A stretch of 64,000 bases of DNA from Homalodisca vitripennis (taxonomy: Eukaryota > Arthropoda > Insecta > Hemiptera > Cicadellidae). A program made the position numbers and the translations under genes. The stretch lies in the NCBI RefSeq assembly GCF_021130785.1, contig NC_060212.1, positions 146,097,501-146,161,500 on the forward strand. The letters are read 5' to 3'. The notes beneath the pieces were generated by a model. That model worked only from the letters and a program-made list of their open reading frames with translations, was not told the DNA's origin and did no database searches. This document shows positions 22,141 through 33,125 of the stretch, piece after piece; positions within the stretch are counted from its first letter, which is position 1, and each line of letters opens with the position of its first letter.

Positions 22141-22735
22141 AGAAACCTACCTTCCTCGTTTTAACGAAAATGTCCTGCAAATTAGTATTTTGATGCCATT
22201 TTTCCTCCATCCAAGGTACAGATGGTCTAATTTTAGGTACAGAACATATTAATTTTTTAATAGATCTGTTGTTGGGTGTAATAAAAGTCATGTTTTGGAT
22301 ATTTAAATTTGTTTAGTCTTCAAAAGTTTTTGAAATATATTAAGTTTGAACTAATTATAAAAATTGTAAATGAACTGAAAAGTGACAACTGTAACGTATT
22401 TTTTTAGAATTTTTTGGTAACCTTGGATAAAAAATTGGATTTACAAAACTTTGTTACAAGGTAACGCAGTAAAATCTAGTCAGTACAACTTTGACAGTTT
22501 ACACCACCCTGTATACAAACATCGAAATAAATTAATACTTTTTTCTAAATGATCAGTGAATATTTAAAACGAAGCACGGCTCGACCTGCCTTTACATTAG
22601 AAAATATTTCAAAAACGATTTTTACCTCCCCCAAAAGTGCCATTTTTGTGTCTTTTTGGGTGTTGCGAAATATTTTCCCGAATTCTTTGTGACAAAATTT
22701 GAGGGTTTACGTTAAAACGAAGAAAGTAGGTTTCT
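22141..22735. mobile_element. Possible TIR element, 26-bp inverted repeats
   Basis: agaaacctaccttcctcgtt plus ttaacg (22141-22166) is repeated inverted at 22710-22735 with two mismatches. The arms are 540 bp apart. No target duplication was found and the interior is unrecognised. Confidence 0.35.
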
Positions 22736-23819
22736 TGATTCAGCCACTAGGCCTATACACCGCGGACGGGAGTTTTGTCTAGCCCCGGATAGTAGAACCA
22801 GTATTATACTTATACAACTTAGACTTATTGTTGTTTAACATAACCAACGAAGGTACGGTTATAAACTAAACTAAACTGCGCCTATACAGCTTTCTATCAG
22901 CTTCTCATCTTCTCTGGGAGGAAAAATCAGAACTTTGTATGAGTTTCCATGGTTACACCGAGCACAAAATGGGATTGTCTGCTAGTGATTTTATGTTCAA
23001 CTAACAGGCTTTAGTACTGGGGCAGAAGTTCTGCGTCAGACATCGATTTACTATTTTTGAACGAAATAAAAAGCAGTTTTATATCCATTTTTCTTCTTTT
23101 TCTCTCCCCTCTCCGCCAATCGCAATGAGCCCTCACCCCTGTATTGATCATGACTGAAGATTAAGTATCATCACGTAGGAAGACACCAATAAATTGCTGG
23201 TTCCTACCGAAATCGTCCATTCCAGTCAAAAAATTAAAAAGTCTGTAAATTTTTATTAAATCATATGAAATAATAATAAAAATTGAAACTCACGTTTAAG
23301 TAAATTTAATGCTCTGCAACCCTCATTTTGTCAAATCATATGCAGAATGATAACTTGGAACACTGGAGACAGAAGTTTGGCGAAAATTGTGTTGGCAAAA
23401 AGGTTTAGTCGAAAATTACCAATTTACGATAGTTTATAGCCTACGTTATTAATGGTACCTACCATATAACAAAAAGTGTATAAAAGTTTATCAGCTTTAA
23501 TTTTGTATACTTTTAAATTGTCTGTGGAACCAACCCCTGCTGAGGTATAGGCGAAAAAGGAAACTTTTGAAGCCAACTCCCCCCCCTCCCCCTCTTCCTA
23601 CGCCCACTAGGTTGACCACTTTTAGTATGTTGTACTATCAGTTACGTTAAACTACGTCCCATATCTATGGGGGTTTTCCGTTTGTTGACTTTCTATAATC
23701 ATCCGTTGATTGAGATATCAATGCATTATATGCCCCTTTCTAGCAAAAATGCATCTTTTACTGCAAATAACATTTAATAAAGTTGGTTACACTTGTAATT
23801 TAGTCGTTCTTAAAGACTA
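22736..23819. other. AT-rich DNA, no gene recognised
   Basis: No coding, RNA or repeat structure stands out apart from a short pyrimidine-rich stretch near 23095 and a C-rich run near 23580. Confidence 0.5.
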
Positions 23820-24180
23820 ATTGCCTCTTTTCGCCGGAGGAGAAAACGGTAATCTCTGGTCGGTCGTAATGTGTTGCTTGGCCACGAGTGTCTCGGTGCG
23901 GTTGCGGGGGTCAGGTACAGCACTTCTCTGCTCTCTGGCCCGGTAGACGTGCGCGTGTGCCGCCCCCCCCCCCCCACCATGCACGTACACCCGCCTGCCC
24001 ACCAGTGCTCGCCATGCCGCCGCCGCGCTCGTGTCTAGTAACGTGAAACTTCACGGTGTTCAGTGTGTGTTTGTGATAGATAGTGCAGTGCGCGCGTGTT
24101 GTTAGTTGGTGACCCGCTGGATTTAGTCGTACAAAATTCGGGAAGGGATTGTGCACCAATTGTGTTCCAGTCACACGTAA
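23820..24180. promoter_or_regulatory. GC-rich, CpG-containing patch, possible promoter or 5' exon
   Basis: This stretch is far GC-richer than its surroundings, with many CpG dinucleotides and a run of about 14 C at 23963-23976. It contains ttcagtgtgtgtttgtgata near 24059, with an initiator-like tcagt. Insect promoters and 5' untranslated exons can look like this. No TATA box at a fixed distance and no coding frame were seen, so it is a candidate only. Confidence 0.3.
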
Positions 24181-25414
24181 TGATCATTCTGATTCTCTAT
24201 TTAAAAATTTTCCATTTTAGAGTTTCCAATTTATTTAAAAGCCCTTAGCGTATTAGTTTTGTTCCGGGGGTTAAAGATTCTTCCTATATGAAATAGTACT
24301 AAACTTTTATTGTACGTATTTTACTTATACGGCATTTTCTCAAAATAATTCACACATTGTTTGTTTTGGCTCAAACATTAGGGCTTCCTTATTCGATCTA
24401 ATATTTAAATGTATTTGTGGTTGCGTTTAAAGTACTATTAACAATTATTGGAAACACGATTAAATTGACGGATAAAGTAAAGCAGTATTCATTCGAACTG
24501 TGTCTTTTATTGAGATTCATTTCGCGAGTTTCCTAATTATGTTAAAATCATGCTAATAGTAATGTAATTGTAATAATAATACATCGATAACTTGAGCGAT
24601 ATCTTAATGTTCTCTCAGGGATATTTTATATCGTCGACAAAAGGAATGCAGTTACTTTTTTATTCCCTGATGTAGTTTTGCATTCCTCGCGATCATTTAA
24701 TTTAGTATCTCCCTGATAAGATAGTTATTAGACGGGCTATTAACAAAACATTATAAACCCTGAACTTCATGCGTACTTAAATGTGGCAAAAACGTTTAAA
24801 AAATATTGTTGAAATATTGGACGTTGTTTAATTTTGTTATAGTTTATCATGCATTTCAGGTATATTAAGCAATATTTCAAGGTTTTAACGGTGATGTGCG
24901 TAAGTGGTCATCGACTATGTACGAATTTTAATTTGCTTATAATTCTCCAGCATTGCCGCGTATGTTAAATATATGTAACAAATCAACCTTTCACCTGACA
25001 ATCGTCTCGTTGTAATATGGTTCTGGGCCAAGTAGATTTGGTTCAAAATTTCATTTAAAAAAAAGGTGGTGTTGTTAAGGGCCAATCAGACTAAAACAAT
25101 ATTAGAATGGTATTAACAATCCATTTTGTTATTAACGAATGATGGAATGTTATTCGTTCATTAAAACACCCAATGAAACCCTTAAAGCGAGCATGGAGGA
25201 AAACACGACTGTAAATTATGTAGACTACAGTGCATGACGGGTAATCAACAGTATATTTTCACCGATAGTAGGGATACTGCAGGCATGTGCAGTGAGTGGT
25301 ACGTGCCAACTGCACTATCCAATCAAAAGTAATTGCTCAGAGGTTTTGCGCAAAATAAGGCTCAATAAATTTCTTGTTTGGTATAATAACATGTAATATT
25401 AGATTTATGTTTGC
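24181..25414. other. AT-rich DNA, nothing recognised
   Basis: No gene or organised repeat is seen. Confidence 0.55.
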
Positions 25415-25803
25415 AGCTTGTTTTTGACGGTGGAAGGATTATGAAAGAAAACATGAATTTTCCGGACATTTGAGATCGTTCAGTGATAAAAAAAATCAAC
25501 GTTTCGAGATTTGTAATCTGATCTCTTCCTCATGTGAATAACTACCGTAACGCAAACTATAATCCAGTTTAAAATGAACAAATCGTACCAGAGCGCCGAC
25601 ACACACAGTGTTGCCACCATGTTGTTTGTCAACTCCACTAACTCCAAAACATGCACTTAATAAGATCAAATACAACTAATTATTAAAACTGAACTACGGA
25701 ATACAGGTCGCAATAGGTGTGCACTCGCCGACCATCTACCTAAGACTGATCTCAAAACATAGTTTCCGGCAATTGTCCGGGAAATTCTGTTTCCTTCACA
25801 TAA
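25415..25803. mobile_element. Penelope-like terminal-repeat remnant (family A)
   Basis: The left part (tgacggtggaaggatta through aattttccggacattt, then aacgtttcgagatt and tctgatctcttcctcat) matches the arms of the fold-back at 40345-40608. A short inverted piece of the same end lies at 25765-25803 (ttgtccgggaaattctgttt and ccttcac). The centre differs, so this may be a longer relative or a rearranged copy. Confidence 0.5.
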
Positions 25804-28519
25804 AATTCATGTGGTTATCAACGCGTTATGTTTGCCTTCGATTAATTTGTTAATCAGAATGTTTTAACCATGACCTCATTGTAAATCAGATTGATGTTTT
25901 TAAATACGTTTATTAAACCGTGAATTTTTGCATATGTGTGTGTGCCTGACTCAAAAAGCGTTTTTATGCATTTTGAGAAGGAAGTATTTGGAGAGGTATT
26001 CTCGTATTTTAGTAACACAAAAAAAAAAAATGACACTAAAATTAATTAACTCACCACCGCCTAGCGTAATTAGCGCAATTATCAGCAAACTTAAACATGC
26101 CGGTTACTATGAGGTGGGAATTTTGAGCCATTTTTTACTCTGCTTTAGCATATTAAAAGCCCGCACGCGCTTACACGGGTATTGTACGCGGGGCAGAGAA
26201 ATTGCAATGGTGGTCCGCGCGTGTGCAATGAACGTGCTTGCGTGCAAGGCTCATCCTACGGTCTTCTTGTCTTTTAATCAATTATTGTCAATGTCCGCAT
26301 TTGATAATTGTAGACATGTGTATACTATTTCACATACAATATTTTAAAACGTGTATAAATACGTATAATATCAGTTATGAAAACGCAATATACAAAATTT
26401 GATTTCATTAAATAAATTTGTTAGCAACCATACTACACCATCGGTTATCTATAGTAACCAATCTTTTTTTTATTTATTATTTTTTTTTTAATATCTATAG
26501 AATGTTTACATTTAAATAATGAGGCGTAAATTTGCTGTGGTTCTCAAACTTATAGTTGGCTCTTAACATCTCTAAACTGTAGCAAGGGGGACTTACAGGC
26601 AAAAGATAAGCGGCGCGCGTTTATCACTGATGAGATAAGACGAGTTTATACTAGAAGTAGTACCTGGACTACTGCCCTACGAACTAATAACAGCAAAAAA
26701 AACGATTAAATGCACTGTCAGTCAGGTATAGTATGTTTGTAAGGTGCTGGCCCTTAAACGAAAAAGACCCACTTTCTTACTTGGTTCTGACCTCTGTGCA
26801 ACATTTGCACCTCTTTGCAGCACCTGCAGCTCTGGTGGCCATCTACTACAATACCCTTCGATCTAGGATCAATAGCACAAAAAGAAAGAAATTAATTTTC
26901 ATGATCAAATACATTTTCTGGAAATATCTAAAATTAATACTAAGCAATACAATTCTTTGGCTCGTTGAATGGACAAATAAAGTGTACGTTTACCTAAAAT
27001 GTAGTAAAAGATAAAACTGTTGGGTGTGTTATAAATTTGTTTGCACATTATAATTTGTTACATCGTAAATATATTTTCTTTGATTTTTTCATTGAACGTT
27101 AGATATAATATACGTTTACAGAAAGAGAGTAACAAGGTTCAGCGCAAGACCCACAACCTTTTCGAAGAATATAGGCTTCGTATTGTCACGGTATTGGGTA
27201 AAAAAAATGAAAATCACATTCTTGATCATACTTGAGTGTAGAAGAAAGTAGAATGGCGATGATCAAAAATATTTTGATCAAATATATAATTTTATTTTTT
27301 TTAGCGCAACATAATTATTTTTATAGTTCTGTATAGAGCTAAATTTGACCTACTTTGGAATACGGATATAATAAATACCCGCTTACAGATCCTAAATGTT
27401 TTAATTTGGAACTTGTTTACAAAGTTCCGTATAATGCAATTTTATTAAGGGCTTTGCAATTTATTTCTCATTGAATACTTAACAAAATGGAACTGCATCA
27501 CTGTGTTCAGATAGTTTTGTAAAATTCAATTAATTAAAACTGAGTCAGCTAGGGGCCATGTCGATGGCTTCTTACTAATAAAATATGGGCGCCCAGGTTT
27601 AAATCTTAGGAGGAAACCCTATTTATTTTGTAACATCAATGTTGTATTTAATATTGCAATCATCATAAATTATAATTTGTCTTGAAACCTCTTACTCATG
27701 TTGTTTTCAGATTTAAATTGTATTACTTTATTTTGATTTAATGTTTCTTAATAATAAATAGATCATTAAATGGTCAAATAGGTCAAGCAACATTTGCATA
27801 AAACACCGCTTTAAAATTATTAGTTATGGTTAAGCGTAAATATGGAAATGAAACCAGTAACGCTTTAATCTAGAACAACTTGGTAGAGAGAAGCGTTGAA
27901 ATGTACTTTTTTAACGGGGAATTAAAAGGATGTTTTAACCCATTTTATAGTTTATATGTGCTATAATGACACAGCTAATGCTCTGGAGATATAAAGCTAG
28001 CTTTTACTCAGAGCTACTTTATTAAACGTATTGATTTCCAATTCGATAATCTAATGTATACAGTACATTTAGAATAGCACTAAAATCCTTTTCTTGGTAC
28101 GAGCTTATTGTCTACAATATCAGAGGCGTATCCATTATTTTTAGTCAGATACATTAAAAATTTTAACACCTTCATACTTTATATCTATTGATATTTGTTG
28201 CTCTTATTTGTTCATATATTATACAAACCTAAATTGGTTTTGGTTGTAAAAAAGAAAACCCCCACCCGAAACAATTCTTGAAAATACGAATTTAGCGATT
28301 GGCTTATAATTTGATCCCCAAGGTAGTGTAAAAACAATATACATAAATTTAAAATGTTCAAGTATGACAGTTTTTAGGCGAGACTTTAAATTTAGTTGTA
28401 TTATAGAACGAGCCCCTCTTGGACTTAAGGCCGAACAAATGAAGGCCCATTCGCATTCCTGTTTTATGGCCGAGTAAAATTACTTGTACTACAGTGGAAT
28501 GTTTTCCGAAACATTAGTT
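25804..28519. other. AT-rich DNA, no confident gene
   Basis: No frame resembles a known family. A short CG-rich patch occurs at 26160-26240. Around 27547-27620 there is a ggtttaaatct (B-box-like) stretch that may be an old tRNA-derived SINE head, too decayed to call. Confidence 0.45.
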
Positions 28520-28870
28520 GTAGGGAATTCCCTTTCCAATCGAAGCGGCACGCCGTGGCGCGGCGGTACCTCATAGTCGGCCTCAGAAGTGACATCACGG
28601 TCTGTTGGACAGGAAATGATCGCTGTTAGGCTCTCTAAATGTGGCAGTGTGGCGTGTGTATATGTGTGTGTGTGTGTACGCAGTGAGTCGCCCGAAATAG
28701 CACGTGATCTGATTCATTATCCGCAGACAAACGGTTAATGAGTGAACAGTATACTACACAGCCCCTGTTGTTTCCCTCCATTCACCAAACGGGTCAGGGT
28801 TCTGCTGCCGTAGTCGAGTTGCATGTGAAGTTTAAGGCGGGCGGCGCGCAGTCTTTCGCTTCTGATAGAT
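28520..28870. promoter_or_regulatory. GC-rich patch with E-box and CA/TG repeat
   Basis: GC-rich relative to its flanks, with ccgtggcgcggcggtacc at the start, a short TG repeat at 28661-28677, tgacatcacg near 28589 and the E-box cacgtg near 28700. This could be a regulatory element or an untranslated exon. No coding frame was recognised. Confidence 0.25.
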
Positions 28871-29124
28871 CCTATTCATTATCAAGTACTTCGTGTGAAT
28901 CAATATTTTTCTAAATATAGGAAAAGCTAACATGTAATATTAAAGTACTGCAATATATATTTCGCATTACGCTTCTTCAGATACAGTTTATCAACATTAA
29001 ACACGTAACATTACCAAAAATATAAAATAGCAAACTAATAAACATAATCATTTTTTTAAAGTAAAACATATTCGTAACTGTGGTTGTAAAGATATGATGA
29101 GTGCTCAGATGATCTAAATTAATT

Positions 29125-29440
29125 AACTACAATTGAATCCATAAGGAAATTCTGATCTTGTGAAATTTTGACATGCTTGTTCAAAATTTCTTAATGTCCG
29201 TATTGGTCTTACTGTATACGAATTTTCAAAAGATTCGTTGTGTATTTTACCATGAATGACGAATGGTTTGTTCCATCATTATGCTTGAAATTATAACGGT
29301 GGCCTGCCATTCTTATTCTTAGATTATTTGTTGTAGAGCTAATATAGTCTTTCGGCCATTTTTTAAATTGAATTTGATCCACTGCATTTTTCGTATCACA
29401 CGTCATATCGTCTATAATTTTGTAAACTTCTTTACTTTCT
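29125..29440 (-). pseudogene. Degraded Penelope-like GIY-YIG endonuclease segment
   Basis: The - strand frame from about 29440 encodes EVYKIIDD, then TKNAVDQIQFKKWPKDYISS and TTNNLRIRMAGHRYNFKH. This matches the start of GIY-YIG domains of Penelope-like retroelements, where one expects a VVYLI-like strand, a C-x2-C pair, YIG and a conserved arginine in LRxRM. Here the YIG is YIS, and the paired cysteines appear lost (F and W in their places). The frame stops at 29209. A neighbouring frame continues with SYTVRPIRTLRNFEQ, suggesting a frameshift. Penelope GIY-YIG domains nick target DNA for retrotransposition. This copy has lost key residues, is broken and lacks its reverse transcriptase. Confidence 0.7.
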
Positions 29441-29810
29441 TATACATGTAATAGAATTAACACAGTACACAGTATAATCTTATTTTGCTGTAATGAGCCT
29501 TAAATGTAAGTAAATACGTTTACATTAAAACATTATCCTACATTTGAAGCTCTAAATGTTTCAATCTCCCTTTCTTCCGGCGTATGAAGCATTCAATTTG
29601 TCGTGGTCACCCGTGTGTACATTCCGGATAGTTTCAACTAAAAATAGTGAAAATCGACACAATTTGCATTTCTTTTATATATTATTAAATATTGTCTTCT
29701 GTTCAAAATCGCGGAATGCGAAATTTTGAACCATTTTCATACTTGCTTTTGAAATCTTGTTCTCATTATGTATAGTTTTGTGTGTTTTCCAATATTTCGT
29801 TTAAATTATG

Positions 29811-30284
29811 ACAACTAAACCTGGGGTTTATGAAATTTATAAAATTTTTAATTAAAAAAAAATGTAATTAATTTTGTATATGGAAAAATCATAAAATATT
29901 GATTTTGAGTTACATGTTGCTACAGTTATCACTCCGCTATGTACAATAAAAGTTATTTTCCCCCTTAAATCGGTAGTAGTCAATTGTATATTTTTGATTT
30001 TTTGAGTTTATGGGGTTACCGTGTTTAGTGGTACAATTGAAGTTAACAACTAAACCTGGGGTTTATGAAATTTATAAAATTTTTAATTAAAAAAAATTTA
30101 ATTAATTTTGTATATGGAAAAATCATAAAATATTGATTTTGAGTTACACATTGCTACAGTTATCACTACATTATATACAATAAAAGTTATTTTCCCCTTA
30201 AATCGGTAGTAGTCAATTGTATATTTTTGATTTTTGGAGTTTGTGGGCGTTATCGTTTATAGCGGTACAATATTGAAGTTAACG
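29811..30284. repeat. Tandem duplication, 235-bp unit, two copies
   Basis: acaactaaacctggggttta starts both copies (29811 and 30046). They stay highly similar through tcggtagtagtcaattgtat and the region ending in gaagttaac. No gene content. Confidence 0.93.
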
Positions 30285-30349
30285 TGATTCTGGTCCGACA
30301 GACAGGAGGATTTAAGGCGATTGACGGTGTTGGAACAGCTGATCGCTGT

Positions 30350-30372
30350 TGACGTCACTCGTCAGTGAGTCA
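30350..30372. promoter_or_regulatory. CRE and AP-1 site pair
   Basis: A perfect CRE palindrome tgacgtca (30350-30357) is followed 8 bases later by an AP-1 type tgagtca (30366-30372). Another tgacgtca is at 33769-33776. Binding is inferred from consensus only. Confidence 0.35.
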
Positions 30373-31974
30373 GTAGTTTGTCATCAAGTGTCTCCATCTG
30401 TAGTACCTTCTGCACATACAGATGTCGCCCCGCATTGTCTCAAGCCAGAGTCTGTATACCGACATCAGTAAGCGAATTTACATCCACGTGTCTAAACCAC
30501 ACCGGCGTTATTTTCCACTTCAATCATTATTTATCTTTGTCCAATAACATTATAAGTTCTCACAATGACGTAACTAGTACTTGGATTTGTAGGCGGGGGG
30601 GGGGGGGTTGAATATGAAGAGCACACCACTGAGGTGTAAGGAATATAACTGAAGAAATATAAATTTGAATAAATTATGTAGGCCTAATTCAAAGTTAAAC
30701 ATTTAACCAATCTATTTTAAACAAGTTGAATTGCTGCTGTACGAATATTGTTTTTTGGCTCTTAGAGAGGGAGGGGATGCTGTAAATAACCTGCATCCTT
30801 CATATTCATAGTTAAGCCACCTCGTTCCCGAGAACCAAGCAAGTAACTGGAAATTTGAAGGCCATAATAATTACAACAAAATCGAAAACAGAGTGTATGT
30901 TTAAGGCCTGTTAAGTGTTCTTTTATCCACAGCGAAAGCTTGATCCTAACCTGGATGTTTTCCACTCTTGTCTGTTACATATTCTAGTTTGGGTAATTGA
31001 TACTACTCTTATTTCGTGACCATTCATATTCCTTATGAAATTTGAACAAATATCACTTTGTTCTCTCGACAAATTTTGGGAGCGGTTGGTCACGTGATCG
31101 AATTACTTAATAGCACATATGGCCTAATTAATTAAATTACTTGGTTCTGAACCTCAACTTTCCACCCAACTCTTTACTCCGGTAAGTCTGCAAATATACT
31201 TGCTTGAACATCGGACTAGGCGGTGGTGTAAACCTGCAATCTGCGTTCCTTTGAGTAATCATTTTTTTGTATATTTTAAACATTTATTAGTCACAGTATT
31301 TAAAACAATACCTTCAAAACTGAAAACATGTAATACATTGCATTATTCCAAGAGGGATTGTGGGCATATTTAGTATTTACAGACCCATCTACAGTAATAT
31401 TAAGCCCAAAGAAAATGTTTGAATGTCTGATATTTTTACAGATGTATATGTAAGATGACTGATTTACTGTATATACAAATAAGTCCATAAGTAATACTGT
31501 ATGTAAGTTTTTGAAATTATTTTTTATATTTAAACTATAGTCAAATTTTTATCTTCCATAATTTCTTGTTACAACTGAGGCTTATTACACAACTACTATA
31601 AATTCCTGTTGAATATAAACTCTTCGAACAGTGATCCATAATTTTTCTATTTTCACTTTGAAAAAAATGTCAACCTAAAATAATCGATAATCTAAAATAA
31701 TCGATTTCACAATTTGCATAAATGAGTAATCGGAAACTAGTCAACTAGGTGACGACATCGAACCTCTTGCGATGACCATATAAGGCGAGATATCATTTGC
31801 AGGCCCTTACGGAAAGTTGTGATAATGCTGTTTTGATAAAAAGTATTTAATCTATTAGTAATTTACTTTTCAGTACTGGACGGCAATTATCAAAGCGTTA
31901 ATTATCGTTGCTAGTATTGTTAGTGCTTAGAGCTTTATTACGAGTTTTCCGAACTACTGTTGTCCCTCAATATT

Positions 31975-31978
<4 letters not shown>
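30373..31978. other. AT-rich DNA, poly(G) run, no gene
   Basis: A run of about 14-16 G lies near 30593-30607. No coding or RNA features were recognised. Confidence 0.5.

Positions 31979-32026
<48 letters not shown>
31979..32026. repeat. TA microsatellite
   Basis: About 24 TA units, just upstream of the 79/69-bp array. Confidence 0.95.
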
Positions 32027-32029
<3 letters not shown>

Positions 32030-32046
32030 CTCACCGTTCTTATTTC

Positions 32047-33125
32047 GACTTAAACAGTAAGTTAGACTAATGTGTTTGTGGTAGCTACAATTGTTTATCT
32101 TTCACAATCCTTATATCGACCTCTACAATGAGGTAGAGTATACTGTGTAACAGGTATGATTGCTTATCTTTCACTATCTTTCACAGTTCTTATATCGACC
32201 TCTACAATGAGGTAGAGTATACTGTGTAACAGGTATGATTGCTTATCTTTCACTATCTTTGCACAGTTCTTATATCGACCTCTACAATGAGGTAGAGTAT
32301 ACTGTGTAACAGGTATGATTGCTTATCTTTCACTATCTTTCACAGTTCTTATATCGACCTCTACAATGAGGTAGAGTATACTGTGTAACAGGTATGATTG
32401 CTTATCTTTCACTATCTTTCACAGTTCTTATATCGACCTCTACAATGAGGTAGAGTATACTGTGTAACAGGTATGATTGCTTATCTTTCACTATCTTTCA
32501 CAGTTCTTATATCGACCTCTACAATGAGGTAGAGTATACTGTGTAACAGGTATGATTGCTTATCTTTCACTATCTTTCACAGTTCTTATATCGACCTCTA
32601 CAATGAGGTAGAGTATACTGTGTAACAGGTATGATTGCTTATCTTTCACTATCTTTCACAATCCTTATATCGACCTCTACAATGAGGTAGAGTACTGTGT
32701 TTGTATTAGCTATAATTTGTTATCTTTCACAGTCCTTATATCGACCTCTACAATGAGGTAGAGTATACTGTGTAACATGTATGATTGCTTATCTTTCACT
32801 ATCTTTCACAGTTCTTATATCGACCTCTACAATGAGGTAGAGTATACTGTGTAACAGGTATGATTGCTTATCTTTCACAGTTCTTATATCGACCTGTACA
32901 ATGAGGTAGAGTATACTGTGTAACAGGTATGATTGCTTATCTTTCACAGTTCTTATATCGACCTGTACAATGAGGTAGAGTATACTGTGTAACAGGTATG
33001 ATTGCTTATCTTTCACTATTTTTCACAGTCCTTATGTCGACCTCTACAATGAGGTAGAGTACTATGTAACAGGTATGATTGCTTATCTTTCACTATCTTT
33101 CACAGTTCTTGTATGGCCTCAACAG
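32047..33125. repeat. Tandem array, 79-bp and 69-bp units, about 14 copies
   Basis: Each unit has tatatcgacctctacaatga, ggtagagtatactgtgtaac, aggtatgattgcttatcttt and a cactatcttt block. Units missing one 10-base cactatcttt block are 69 bp long. Each unit contains the perfect stem ctctac/gtagag around aatgag. The edge copies are more divergent. Where three 69-bp units adjoin (23 codons each), a repetitive open frame appears on the - strand; this is not taken as a gene. Confidence 0.95.

Noticed and set aside
22025..22291. 88-codon - strand frame with NLQDIFVKT-like text, as a Penelope polymerase end
   Set aside because: The resemblance is one short motif, and no neighbouring domain or frame continues it.
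25928..26347. 139-codon + strand frame
   Set aside because: No domain, membrane plan or signal peptide. It crosses an A-rich run and a GC-rich patch in a way typical of chance.
27547..27620. tRNA gene
   Set aside because: Only a B-box-like ggtttaaatct is seen. The stems do not form, so at best an ancient SINE head.
32789..33016. Protein with 23-residue repeats on the - strand
   Set aside because: It appears only where three 69-bp units adjoin. The 79-bp units on both sides break the frame.
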